Assembly (NCBI RefSeq): GCF_024746815.1
Contig: NZ_CP080525.1
Span: 5,946,501 to 6,010,500, forward strand
DNA length: 64,000 nt
Direction: 5' to 3'
Source of the DNA: Mesorhizobium sp. AR07
Lineage (GTDB): Bacteria > Pseudomonadota > Alphaproteobacteria > Rhizobiales > Rhizobiaceae
How positions within the stretch are numbered: the stretch's first letter is position 1; every line of letters starts with the position of its first letter. The position numbers and the translations under genes were made by a program. Shown here one piece after another: positions 52,055 to 60,589 of this stretch. The notes beneath the pieces were generated by a model that did no database searches, was not told where the DNA came from, and saw only the letters and a list, made by a program, of their open reading frames with translations.

Positions 52055-54265
52055 ATGGAAGGTTCCATAGCCAGCCGCACTAGGCTTCCGCGCGTCACGC
52101 AAATGGCGGTAGCTGCGCTCGAAACCAACTCGCGGATGCGGCGATCGCTGCGCGAGCCCATGCAAACGTCGTCTCCCTTCCATCAGCTCGTCGTCACCGT
52201 GGCGACGAGAAAATGGTTCCTGCTTGCCATCGCGGTTCTGGGTGGCATCCTGGCCGGGCTTGCCGGCCTTGCTCGCCCGGTGCTGTTCGAGGCGACGACT
52301 CAGATAATCATCGACGCTCCAAGCAGGAGTGCGGGTGTTACCGAGTCCGTTCAGGACTTGCTGGATTCGAGCATCGATGACCATCTGACGATGCTCTCGT
52401 CGCAAGTCCATCTGCGTCGAGTTCTGGCGGCGCTGCGCAAGGCCGAGGCAGCCGATGCTGCTGGAAAAAGCGGCTCGAGCGCCGCTTCGGGCGATCAGCG
52501 CAATACGGGCTCGTTCCTCAGCGGTCTCGTGAACAGCGTGTGGCCGCAAGGCAAGCCCGCGGCGGGAAGTCCGCAAGCAGCGGATGCCGCCGAACTGAAG
52601 ACGCTGCGGAATGGAATGAGGGTTGGACAAGAGCTGCGGTCGCGGGTCATCACCATCGGCTACACCGATAACAATCCGGCGCGCGCTGCGCTGGTCGCGA
52701 ACACATTCGCTCAGGTCTATATCGACGATCTCATACAGAAACGTCGTGCATCGGATCAGCTTGAACTGGAATCGCTGGTCGCCAGCCTGCCGCAAGTACA
52801 AGCCAATCTGGTCGACGCAACCGATCGTCTGGAGACGTATCGGCTGACCCATGGCGCTGTCGATCAAAGTGCGGCGAACAACGCGGCCAATGAGACAGCG
52901 GAACTCAGCCGACAGATTTCCTTGTCGAAAGCCGATCTCTCCGCCTCGGAATCACACCTTCGCCGTATCGAGGATTTGCGAAAGGCGGGCGCGGCTGTCT
53001 CGGTGATGGCTGAAGAAATCGGATCGCCGGTATTGGCCGATCTGGTGGCCCGCCAGCCGGGTGCCGCTGCGGACGAGGGTCTGGGCAACGCGATCAACCA
53101 TGAGATGGAACAGGACGTCGCGCGCATCGCTGCCGAGGCAAACGTATATCGCGCCCAGGTTGCGGCCCTGGAGGGACGCAAGAGGGTGCTCGACGCGGCT
53201 GTGGCCGACATTGCGAACCAGCTTTCCGGCTTGCGTTCCCTTGAGCCGCAGGTGGCTATCGTAACACAGCACTACAACGATCTTCTTGGCCGGCAACAGG
53301 ACTTGATACGGCGCATCGCGACGCCTTCGCCAGGTGTAATGATCCTTTCAGCGGCATGGCCGCCATCAAATGCGAAAACCCTGTCGCCAATTTTCCTGGT
53401 CCCGCCCGGTATGATCGTGTTCGGTCTATTGGGGGCGGTCCTCGTCATAGTCCGCAACAGCTTCAATCAGACCTTGCGCAGCGAAGCCGAAGCCGAAGCC
53501 GAACTTGGGATTCCGTGCGTAGGGCTGCTTCCCAAGGTTTCGGGAATTCACGCGAAACAGCTGCGTCATCTGGTTCTGAGCCAGCGGAACTCGCCGTTCA
53601 GCCGCGCCGTGACGTCCATTCTTGTCACTGCGGCGCCAACGCAGGGGAGGGGTCACCCGCCACATATCATCCTCATAACGTCCAGCGTCCAGGACGATGG
53701 CAAGACCGAGTTGGCGTGGAGCCTGGCGCTGGCGGCAACTCGACTGGGAGGAAGGGTGCTTTTCCTCGACCTTGACCGCAAGGATGCGCGGCTCACGAAC
53801 GAGTTTCGTGGCGAATTCAGCACCGTCATGGCTCACAGTTCCTTTGGAGACTATGTGAGTGACCGCTGTCTCCTGCAGGATGCAATCACGAGAATGCCAG
53901 AAATCGGCATCGATCTCATGGCCGCTCCTGCACCCTCGGATGATCTGCTGACGCTTCTGTCCACGGTGGACAGGTCCCAGTTTACGGATGAACTGCTCTC
54001 GGTTTACGACGTCGTCATCATAAACGGACCCTTGGGACTCGGAGGGCCCGAAACCAGACTTCTAAAGCGCTGGGCGGATGCAGTCCTTTTTGCCGTCCGC
54101 TGGGCCAGGACGCGGCGCAGCATTGCCCGCGGTGTTCTGGAGCCACTCCGGGCCGGTGGGGCAGGCGCCGTTCCCATGGCGAGCGTGCTCACCCAGGTGA
54201 ATCTCAAGAAGCATGCTGGCTATCGGATGGGGGACAGCGCCGACCTCCTGCTTGCGAGGGTTTGA
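52055..54265 (+). CDS. Wzz/BY-kinase-like polysaccharide copolymerase with altered ATPase site
   Basis: Inner-membrane protein of 736 residues. A membrane helix at about 54-74 and a second at about 447-466 bracket a periplasmic Wzz/GNVR domain with coiled-coil character (ANLVDATDRLETYRL, AAEANVYRAQVAALEGRKRVL). The cytoplasmic part is ParA/BY-kinase-like: Walker A SVQDDGKTELAWSLALAA, Walker A' VLFLDLDRKDARL. Walker B reads VVIINGPLGLGGPE, with Asn in place of the usual Asp, and the C terminus has a single tyrosine instead of a cluster. It probably sets chain length but may not autophosphorylate. One base separates it from the amidotransferase. Confidence 0.87.
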   Translation: MEGSIASRTRLPRVTQMAVAALETNSRMRRSLREPMQTSSPFHQLVVTVATRKWFLLAIAVLGGILAGLAGLARPVLFEATTQIIIDAPSRSAGVTESVQDLLDSSIDDHLTMLSSQVHLRRVLAALRKAEAADAAGKSGSSAASGDQRNTGSFLSGLVNSVWPQGKPAAGSPQAADAAELKTLRNGMRVGQELRSRVITIGYTDNNPARAALVANTFAQVYIDDLIQKRRASDQLELESLVASLPQVQANLVDATDRLETYRLTHGAVDQSAANNAANETAELSRQISLSKADLSASESHLRRIEDLRKAGAAVSVMAEEIGSPVLADLVARQPGAAADEGLGNAINHEMEQDVARIAAEANVYRAQVAALEGRKRVLDAAVADIANQLSGLRSLEPQVAIVTQHYNDLLGRQQDLIRRIATPSPGVMILSAAWPPSNAKTLSPIFLVPPGMIVFGLLGAVLVIVRNSFNQTLRSEAEAEAELGIPCVGLLPKVSGIHAKQLRHLVLSQRNSPFSRAVTSILVTAAPTQGRGHPPHIILITSSVQDDGKTELAWSLALAATRLGGRVLFLDLDRKDARLTNEFRGEFSTVMAHSSFGDYVSDRCLLQDAITRMPEIGIDLMAAPAPSDDLLTLLSTVDRSQFTDELLSVYDVVIINGPLGLGGPETRLLKRWADAVLFAVRWARTRRSIARGVLEPLRAGGAGAVPMASVLTQVNLKKHAGYRMGDSADLLLARV

Positions 54266-54340
54266 TGAGGACCGTCGTCTCCGCTCCCCAAAAATATCAC
54301 AGGGAACCAAGTGCGTTCCCACGATTGAGCCTGACCCAGA

Positions 54341-56560
54341 ATGATCATTGAATTTTTCGGACCGCCAGGATCCGGCAAAACAACGTTTGCACACGCGCTC
54401 GTTCGGCAGTTGCGTGGGAGAGGGTATCACGCCGAGGTTGCTCTCAGCCACAAGCCTAGCCGCAGGACCGGTAGCTTCGATCTCGGGATTTTGTTGTTTG
54501 TCTCGAGAATAACATCGGCAATATTTTCAACTTTAAAAATATTGCTGTCCTCCGGAGGAAGAGTGAACGATCTTTCCATTTCGTTGTCGATGGTAAGACT
54601 AATTCCGCCGAGCAGACGAATATGGCGTGCTCGAATCTGGCAATATATATTGCATCTCTCGCGTTGTTGGGGTCGTTCGCAGAAGTCGCCCGATATCATA
54701 GTATTCGATCAAGGGTACGTTCAAGCGATCGGCTCGCTGGCGATGTTCAACGGAGACACCGACCACGGTGTGCTCGCAAAGGCGCTCAGCCTCGCGCCGC
54801 CGGCTGATCTTACCGTCAGGCTGATGGTGCCATATGCGGTCGTGGAGGAACGCTTGCGACTGCGGATGGAGCATGAACCGCCGGCGGAACGAATTTTCGA
54901 GGCCGACTTGAACGTGAACATGCGCTCTTTTGGTGTGTTTGAATCTATAAATGATCTTCTGGCGATTTCCGGCCGAAAAGTCATCTCTATCGAAAATACC
55001 GACGGTCAATCGACCTTGAAAAGTATTCACCAGGTCGAGAAACAAATCATTTCGACGTTTTTGCGTGCGGATGGCGGGGCAGAACCTAGAGACCAAAGAT
55101 ACGCCTCACTCGATACCAACGCGGCCGATGTCGATAATTGCGTGTATCGAAAATCCCCGGACCATCCTCCCGGCGGTCTTGCCGCAAGACCCGTGCCTCC
55201 GAAGAGGGATGTCGGCTCGCGGCTTGCCCGGGCGAGCGTCTTCGCTCTCTTGATCTATATCGGAGGTGCTGGGTTGACCAGCCTTGCGCAGCTGGCCATT
55301 GCGCGCCTCATCGGACCCCACAACTACGGAATATATTCCTACGTTCTGGCGTGGACCTCCGTGCTCGCTTATCTGGCGACACTTGGGTTCAATGTATCCT
55401 TGTTGCGTTTTGTGCCCGCCTATAGAGCCAACGGGAGGCTTGATCTGGCGCGAGGGGTAATAAAATTCGCCCTGCAAAGATCGCTGGCGGCGGCGACGCT
55501 CTTCGGGATGACCGGCGCTGCCTTTGTCCTCTTCTTTTCGGATCATACGCAAAGAGGGCTTGAGATAAGTATCATGCTCGGCATGGCGGCGGTGCCCTTG
55601 ATTACCGCTTACGCCCTTGGCGCTACGCTGGTACGTGCTTTCGGCGGCGTCATCTCGGCGCTATTGCCGGAGCGCATCGTGCGAGACGGGCTCCTGCTGG
55701 TGTTGGTTGCGATGCTGGCAAAGTCAGGATTGCGGGTGGTGGACGCACCATCGGTGATGCTGGCGGTGTTGATAAGTTCCGCCATCACGGTTGGGCTGGT
55801 GTTCATCACCGCGGCGAAATTCGAACCGCCCGGCTTGCGGCAAGCCCAGCCCAGTTATGCACCGAGGGAGTGGTGGCTTGCAGTCCCACCGCTCATGCTC
55901 ATCACCGGTCTCGATGTTTTTGTCAGCCGGGCCGGGGTGCTGGTGTTGGGCTGGACACACCATATCCGTGAAGCAGGTATATTCGCCCTGGCATTGAACG
56001 TCGCGATGCTTGTGGGACTGTCCCGCATCGCCGTCGCTACCATGTTTTCGCCAACGGCAGCCGATCTGCATGCCAGAGGAGACCGGAAAGCTCTGCAGCA
56101 GTTGTTCGCACGGGCTACCCTGCTTTCTGCTGGCGGCGCCATCGCGGTGGCCATCCCAATGATGGTGATTGTTGAGCCGTTCTTGAGCTACTTCGGTGAG
56201 GGTTACATCGCGGGAGCGCCAATCGCGCGGGTTCTCATTTTGGGATATGTCTTTGTTGCGCTGTGCGGGCCTCAGCAGAATCTCCTGACCATGACTGGAA
56301 ACGAATGGGCCGCCGCGACAACCATGATCGCCGGTGCGGTGGCCAACATCATAGCCTGTGCCGTGGGCGTCGCGATATACGGCCCCATTGGCGCTGCAGT
56401 GGGTGTCACGCTTGCCCTGAGCATCTGGAGCGTCGCGATGGCTATCTATATCGGCAAGCGACTGAAAATCCAGCCTGGCCTGGTTTTTGCCCTGCTCTCG
56501 CTCAGGCCGATCGGCGGCCAACAACGGAATTGGCGCTTGCGTTTGAGGTTTGGCAAATGA
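54341..56560 (+). CDS. Fusion of P-loop kinase-like domain and Wzx-type flippase
   Basis: One uninterrupted frame of 739 codons. Residues 1-225 form a thymidylate-kinase-like P-loop domain: MIIEFFGPPGSGKTTFAHALVRQL (Walker A at 7-15), DIIVFDQGYVQAIGSLAMF as the DxG/DR-type segment, and LTVRLMVPYAVVEERLRLR as the lid. A linker (about 230-285) leads to a polysaccharide flippase of the MATE-like Wzx family (about 288-715) with some twelve membrane segments, including GLTSLAQLAIARLIGPHNYGIYSYVLAW. The first 200 codons are AT-richer than their surroundings. It is the only flippase in the locus and should move lipid-linked repeat units. Confidence 0.85.
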   Translation: MIIEFFGPPGSGKTTFAHALVRQLRGRGYHAEVALSHKPSRRTGSFDLGILLFVSRITSAIFSTLKILLSSGGRVNDLSISLSMVRLIPPSRRIWRARIWQYILHLSRCWGRSQKSPDIIVFDQGYVQAIGSLAMFNGDTDHGVLAKALSLAPPADLTVRLMVPYAVVEERLRLRMEHEPPAERIFEADLNVNMRSFGVFESINDLLAISGRKVISIENTDGQSTLKSIHQVEKQIISTFLRADGGAEPRDQRYASLDTNAADVDNCVYRKSPDHPPGGLAARPVPPKRDVGSRLARASVFALLIYIGGAGLTSLAQLAIARLIGPHNYGIYSYVLAWTSVLAYLATLGFNVSLLRFVPAYRANGRLDLARGVIKFALQRSLAAATLFGMTGAAFVLFFSDHTQRGLEISIMLGMAAVPLITAYALGATLVRAFGGVISALLPERIVRDGLLLVLVAMLAKSGLRVVDAPSVMLAVLISSAITVGLVFITAAKFEPPGLRQAQPSYAPREWWLAVPPLMLITGLDVFVSRAGVLVLGWTHHIREAGIFALALNVAMLVGLSRIAVATMFSPTAADLHARGDRKALQQLFARATLLSAGGAIAVAIPMMVIVEPFLSYFGEGYIAGAPIARVLILGYVFVALCGPQQNLLTMTGNEWAAATTMIAGAVANIIACAVGVAIYGPIGAAVGVTLALSIWSVAMAIYIGKRLKIQPGLVFALLSLRPIGGQQRNWRLRLRFGK

Positions 56561-56785
56561 GAACTGTCTATCCATCGGTGATGTCCGTCACCATTGGGCC
56601 GACAGTTCAACAAAGCCGCGACGCGTATGATCGGCATTGCAGCCGATAGCTCTCCCTGATGGCTGGAGACACAAGGTCGTTGGATCTCAAAGAAGCGTCG
56701 ACGTTCACCTGCCTCTCGGCACAACTGCGCCCTGCCGACACGGCCCTTGTGCTTTTGCGGTCTGCGTCCGTCATTTGAAGGATGC

Positions 56786-58045
56786 ATGAGCTCTGGAAGG
56801 CGCGCCACAGTGATCCGGCAGAGCTTTGGAGCATCCATGCCTGACGAACAAGAGCCGGTTGCGACAATTTCAACGCCGCCGATGCGCCGTGAGTCCGAGA
56901 CATCGACGCCTGTCGAAGCCCGGCAACGCGAAACACTCCCTCAGGTCCAGATCCTGCGCGCCATCGCAGCAACTTCGGTCGCGCTGCGCCACGCGCAGCA
57001 TGACGCCGCGACCCTGGAATTGCAGGCTGGCAGCACCTTCCAGGCCTGGAACCCGATACCATGGAGTGCCGGAGTCGACGTCTTCTTCGTGATTTCCGGC
57101 TTGATCATGGTGCACTCGTCGCGACAATTGTTCGCAAAGGCGGGTGGCGCGCGTCTCTTCCTTTCCCGTCGGATCGCCAGGATTGTCCCGCTTTATTGGT
57201 CTGTCACCACGCTCTACCTCGGAGTGGCATTGCTCTCTCCCACCTTCCTCAACCAAAGCTACATCAATCTCAGGTTTGTTATCGAATCCTATTTGTTCAT
57301 TCCGGCCGCTCGCCCTGACGGCATCGTTCAGCCCGTCTACGAACTCGGTTGGACACTCAATTATGAAATGCTCTTCTATGTGTTGTTCGCGGCTGCAATC
57401 GTACTGCCTATGCGTTGGGCCGTTGCGGTGCTGCTCACGACCCTGGCGGGGATGGTGGTTGCAGGCCGTCTCGCCGCGCCCCTGTCAGAGCCCCTCGCGT
57501 TCTGGACCAATCCGATCATCCTGGAGTTCGCTTTCGGCGCAACAATCGGAATCATGTGCGCCTGGGGCCTGCGGCCCTCTGGTTTCATCAGGGCCTGCGT
57601 CGCCGGAACGGGACTGGCCGCCCTGATGCTCGCGGCGGCATTTCCCGAAATCTCGATCGATTTTTCCCGCCCCCTTGTCTATGGCGTCCCCGCGGCCCTC
57701 ATAGTCTGGAGTGCTGCCTTGGCCCCAAGCGAGCGGGGGCATGAAAGTCTGGCTGCTCGATGGGGAGCCGGCGTCGGCGATGCGTCATACGCTCTCTATC
57801 TGCTGCATCCATTCGTGATCCGCGCCATGCGCATCATCTTCTGGCGAACAGGCTTGATCGTGTTGCTTGGCCCGTGGGCCTTTATCGTATTGGCGCTGGC
57901 GACCACTTTTGGCGTGGCTCTGATCACCTACCGCTGGTTCGAGAAGCCGCTGACACGTCATGCCCGGCGCCTTTTGGGAGTGGGGGCTGGCGCCCGCCGG
58001 CAGCTTCGACCATTTCCGGTGACGGCGTATCCCAAGACAGACTGA
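56786..58045 (+). CDS. Acyltransferase family 3 membrane protein (OafA/ExoZ type)
   Basis: Membrane acyltransferase of 419 residues with about ten hydrophobic segments. The start of the family domain reads LPQVQILRAIAATSVALRHAQHD (the His region thought to be catalytic). It is followed by PWSAGVDVFFVISGLIM and FLSRRIARIVPLYWSVTTLYL, and ends ASYALYLLHPFVIRAM and YRWFEKPLTRHARRL. It adds acetyl or another acyl group to sugars of an extracellular polymer. I chose the ATG at 56786 with GAAGG upstream; an ATG at 56837 is an alternative. A gap of about 225 bases separates it from the flippase. Confidence 0.9.
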   Translation: MSSGRRATVIRQSFGASMPDEQEPVATISTPPMRRESETSTPVEARQRETLPQVQILRAIAATSVALRHAQHDAATLELQAGSTFQAWNPIPWSAGVDVFFVISGLIMVHSSRQLFAKAGGARLFLSRRIARIVPLYWSVTTLYLGVALLSPTFLNQSYINLRFVIESYLFIPAARPDGIVQPVYELGWTLNYEMLFYVLFAAAIVLPMRWAVAVLLTTLAGMVVAGRLAAPLSEPLAFWTNPIILEFAFGATIGIMCAWGLRPSGFIRACVAGTGLAALMLAAAFPEISIDFSRPLVYGVPAALIVWSAALAPSERGHESLAARWGAGVGDASYALYLLHPFVIRAMRIIFWRTGLIVLLGPWAFIVLALATTFGVALITYRWFEKPLTRHARRLLGVGAGARRQLRPFPVTAYPKTD

Positions 58046-58092
58046 TTGAACACCGTAACCCGCGCGCAAGGTGGGGGCAGCAGGGCGAAAGC

Positions 58093-59364
58093 TCATCCGT
58101 TCGGTTTGAAATCCTCGGCCATGGGCCTGGGAGAATGAACCGGCACGATAGTTTGAGGTTTGTCGCCAACCGCCCGCGTTCTCGCGCCCTTGTGCCTGAA
58201 TGAACGTTGCCGTTCTCGGCTGATGGGCAAATCCCTTCCATGAAAATCCCTGTACCATTCCACAAAACGGTGCACTCCGTCCTCGAGTGCTGTCGCCGGT
58301 GCGAAGCCGACAGCGCGGCGAAGATCGCTGACGTCGGCGCGGGTCTCCAGAACGTCGCCTGGGGGTAAAGGCACATCGACGCGAAGGGCGCGTCGGCCAA
58401 GGGCTGTCTCGATGATCGCGATCAGGCGGTTGATCTCTTCGGGCCGGTCATTGCCAATATTGTAGATTCGATGTGGCGCCGAACTGGTAGCGGGATCGGC
58501 CGTGCGACCGTCCCAAGCTGGATCTGCACGTGGTGGTGCGGCGAGCACTCGAACCACGCCCTCGACGATGTCGTCGATATAGGTGAAGTCTCGCCATACG
58601 TGTCCAGCATTCGCTATTTCGATCATTCGTCCTTCGGCTATGGCATGCGTGAACGTATAGACCGCCATGTCGGGCCTGCCCCAAGGGCCATAGACGGTGA
58701 AGAAACGCAATCCGGTCGCGGGCAGGCCGAACAGATGGCTGTACGAATGCGCCATCAATTCGTTCGAGCCTTTGGTCGCGGCATAGAGGCTGACCGGATG
58801 GCTGGCGCCATGGTGCTCGGAAAACGGTATGTTTCGATTGGCGCCGTAAACGGAACTCGACGAAGCGTAAACGAGATGGTTGATGCCGGCGTGTCGGCAG
58901 CCTTCCAGAACATTGAGAAACGCCACAATATTCGACTGCACATAGGCATGCGGGTCGGCGAGTGAATAACGCACGCCGGCTTGAGCGGCGAGGTGCACAA
59001 AGTGTGAGGGTCGAAAGTCGGAAAACAGAGCGTTTACGAGCGCCCTGTCGGCCAGGTCCATACGCTTTGGAACGAATCCCGGCTCGGCGCAGAGGCGTGC
59101 AAATCGCTCTTCCTTGAGTCTTGGGTCGTAGTAGGGCGTGAAATTGTCGACGCCTATGACGTCGACGCCATGCCTCAAAAGCCGCAACGCAACATGGAAT
59201 CCGATGAACCCCGCGGCACCTGTGACGACGACCGGCCCTGCGCGTGCAAGTTCCAGCACAGCACCGTCCGACCGTGAACGAGCAGATTCCGCCGCGCTGG
59301 AAACAGCAGGCCCGCGGCATGGATCATCATCCAGCCTGTGGCCCGTCAAATTTGAGTCAGCCAT
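58093..59364 (-). CDS. lspL: UDP-glucuronate 4-epimerase-like NAD-dependent epimerase
   Basis: Extended SDR enzyme of 423 residues. The NAD motif is VVVTGAAGFIGFHVALRLLRHG; the active site is YASSSSVYG and YAATKGSNELMAHSY; and the segment GVDNFTPYYDPRLKEERFARL is characteristic of UDP-glucuronate epimerases (LspL/Cap1J). These make UDP-galacturonate from UDP-glucuronate. The core normally has about 335 residues. Here there are extra tails of about 43 residues at the N terminus and 45 at the C terminus, both low in structure. It is convergent with the acyltransferase (gap 47 bases). The ATG at 59364 has GGGAG upstream. The gene name is by similarity only. Confidence 0.87.
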   Translation of the reverse strand: MADSNLTGHRLDDDPCRGPAVSSAAESARSRSDGAVLELARAGPVVVTGAAGFIGFHVALRLLRHGVDVIGVDNFTPYYDPRLKEERFARLCAEPGFVPKRMDLADRALVNALFSDFRPSHFVHLAAQAGVRYSLADPHAYVQSNIVAFLNVLEGCRHAGINHLVYASSSSVYGANRNIPFSEHHGASHPVSLYAATKGSNELMAHSYSHLFGLPATGLRFFTVYGPWGRPDMAVYTFTHAIAEGRMIEIANAGHVWRDFTYIDDIVEGVVRVLAAPPRADPAWDGRTADPATSSAPHRIYNIGNDRPEEINRLIAIIETALGRRALRVDVPLPPGDVLETRADVSDLRRAVGFAPATALEDGVHRFVEWYRDFHGRDLPISRERQRSFRHKGARTRAVGDKPQTIVPVHSPRPMAEDFKPNG

Positions 59365-59588
59365 AAAAAGTTACTCCCGTTCAGAGATCCGGGTCGCTGC
59401 CTGTGTCGGACAGCGCATCGAAATGGACAGAGACAGCACCGTCAGCTCCACGATCAGCGCAACCCGCGGCCGCGCACAAGGCGGCTGCGGTGAAACGGTC
59501 CAATTTCCGGTCGCCCAATTTCCGGTCGCATGAATCCGGGCGGATGCCGACGCCCGGCGAAATCGGCTATCTCATGGCTAGACCGAAC
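59365..59588. repeat. Short gap with a 15-base tandem repeat
   Basis: Between the epimerase start (minus) and the stop of the LuxR-type regulator (minus). It holds two head-to-tail copies of CAATTTCCGGTCGC plus one base (59501-59515 and 59516-59530). The gap also carries the epimerase promoter, which I cannot place. Confidence 0.6.
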
Positions 59589-60299
59589 TCACGGCAGGAC
59601 CGAAATGCGCCCCAGAAGCGCCACCAACTCCGCCTGACGTTTTGTCTCCGTCTTGGCGAACAGCGAAGCAAGCTGGGAGCGGATCGTCGTGCGGCTGAGG
59701 TGCCAACTGCGGGCGATGTCCAGGGGCGCATCGCCGTGAGCCAAGCGCAACGCCAACTGCGTTTCAGCGCTGGTCAAGCCGAACATTCTTTGCAGTGTCA
59801 GAGGATTCGCCGCCGACGTGTTCTCCCGATCCAGCAACGCGACGATACTCGTCCCGTCAGGTGCGATGACGCCCATCTCATTCAGTATCACTGGCCTGTC
59901 GCCTCTGCTTCGGATCACCACCCATGAGAGTGAGCCCGGCTGAAAATGGACCGGAACATTCGCAACCAGCCGCCTCAGCGCGATAGAAAGCTCGCCAGCG
60001 GTATCGGCCGCTTCGCCCTGGCGCTCAAGCGTGTCTTGAGCGGCTGCATTCCATTCTATGACCCTCTTTTCGCGGTTCAGCACGAGATAGCCACAGCCGA
60101 TGCGGTCAAGCATGCCGGCGATCGATTCCAAACTGCGCCGCTGCGGCCCGCCAACTTTGGTGTCTGATCGATCCGATTTGGTGTCTGATTTGGTGTCTGA
60201 TCGATCCGAAAAGTGTGTCGAGCGTGCGTGACGAATATCCCTCAACACAATGTATTTGCTGCCCGCAACCGTATCGTTGCGCCTGTCAATCAGTGTCAT
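59589..60299 (-). CDS. PAS-LuxR transcriptional regulator
   Basis: Regulator of 236 residues. An unusual N-terminal stretch (about 30-48) is a Ser/Asp/Thr/Lys repeat encoded by tandem DNA. A PAS-like sensor follows (about 55-160, with LDRIGCGYLVLNREKRVIEWNAAAQDTL), and then a LuxR helix-turn-helix (about 170-230, FGLTSAETQLALRLAHGDAPLDIARSWHLSRTTIRSQL in outline). No acyl-homoserine-lactone domain or receiver domain is seen. A perfect palindrome lies 33 bases upstream of its start codon. Its place inside the polysaccharide locus suggests it regulates surface sugars. Confidence 0.82.
   Translation of the reverse strand: MTLIDRRNDTVAGSKYIVLRDIRHARSTHFSDRSDTKSDTKSDRSDTKVGGPQRRSLESIAGMLDRIGCGYLVLNREKRVIEWNAAAQDTLERQGEAADTAGELSIALRRLVANVPVHFQPGSLSWVVIRSRGDRPVILNEMGVIAPDGTSIVALLDRENTSAANPLTLQRMFGLTSAETQLALRLAHGDAPLDIARSWHLSRTTIRSQLASLFAKTETKRQAELVALLGRISVLP
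60156..60209 (-). repeat. In-frame tandem repeat in the LuxR-type gene
   Basis: A 21-base unit beginning TTTGGTGTCTGA occurs at 60156-60176 and 60189-60209, with a 12-base partial copy at 60177-60188. The 54 bases keep the frame and encode the charged SDRSDTK repeats near the N terminus. Copy number could vary between strains. Confidence 0.8.
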
Positions 60300-60331
60300 C
60301 GCTTCTACCCCAGCCCGAGTTGTTTCTGACG

Positions 60332-60346
60332 CAAGTAAATTACTTG
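60332..60346. promoter_or_regulatory. Perfect palindrome CAAGTAAATTACTTG
   Basis: This 15-base perfect dyad lies 33 bases upstream of the LuxR-type start codon and about 245 bases upstream of the HWE kinase gene in the divergent gap. Its size and symmetry fit a LuxR-type dimer site, which would imply autoregulation. Confidence 0.5.
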
Positions 60347-60589
60347 TGATTTACCGGCGGTTGTTTCTGGCTTTTGACCAGAATGTGCTCCTCTGCCTTG
60401 AATTTCGACACAGCTTAAGAAATACGCGGCGGGTGTGTTCCGCAGCGTTCGTTGTAATGTGCGTTTCTGATGAGCCCTTCCGACCCGATTCTATTCGCGG
60501 ACAAAGGCAAGGCAATCCGGCAGTGGTACTAGGTTGTCCCCCTCGCGGCCTAGTCTCGACGAACTAGGCGGAAGGTTGTAGTCTGGCGC

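Noticed and set aside
56557..56649. 30-codon plus-strand frame overlapping the flippase stop (ATGA)
   Set aside because: No recognisable motif and no separate ribosome site; the four-base overlap alone is not enough to call a gene.
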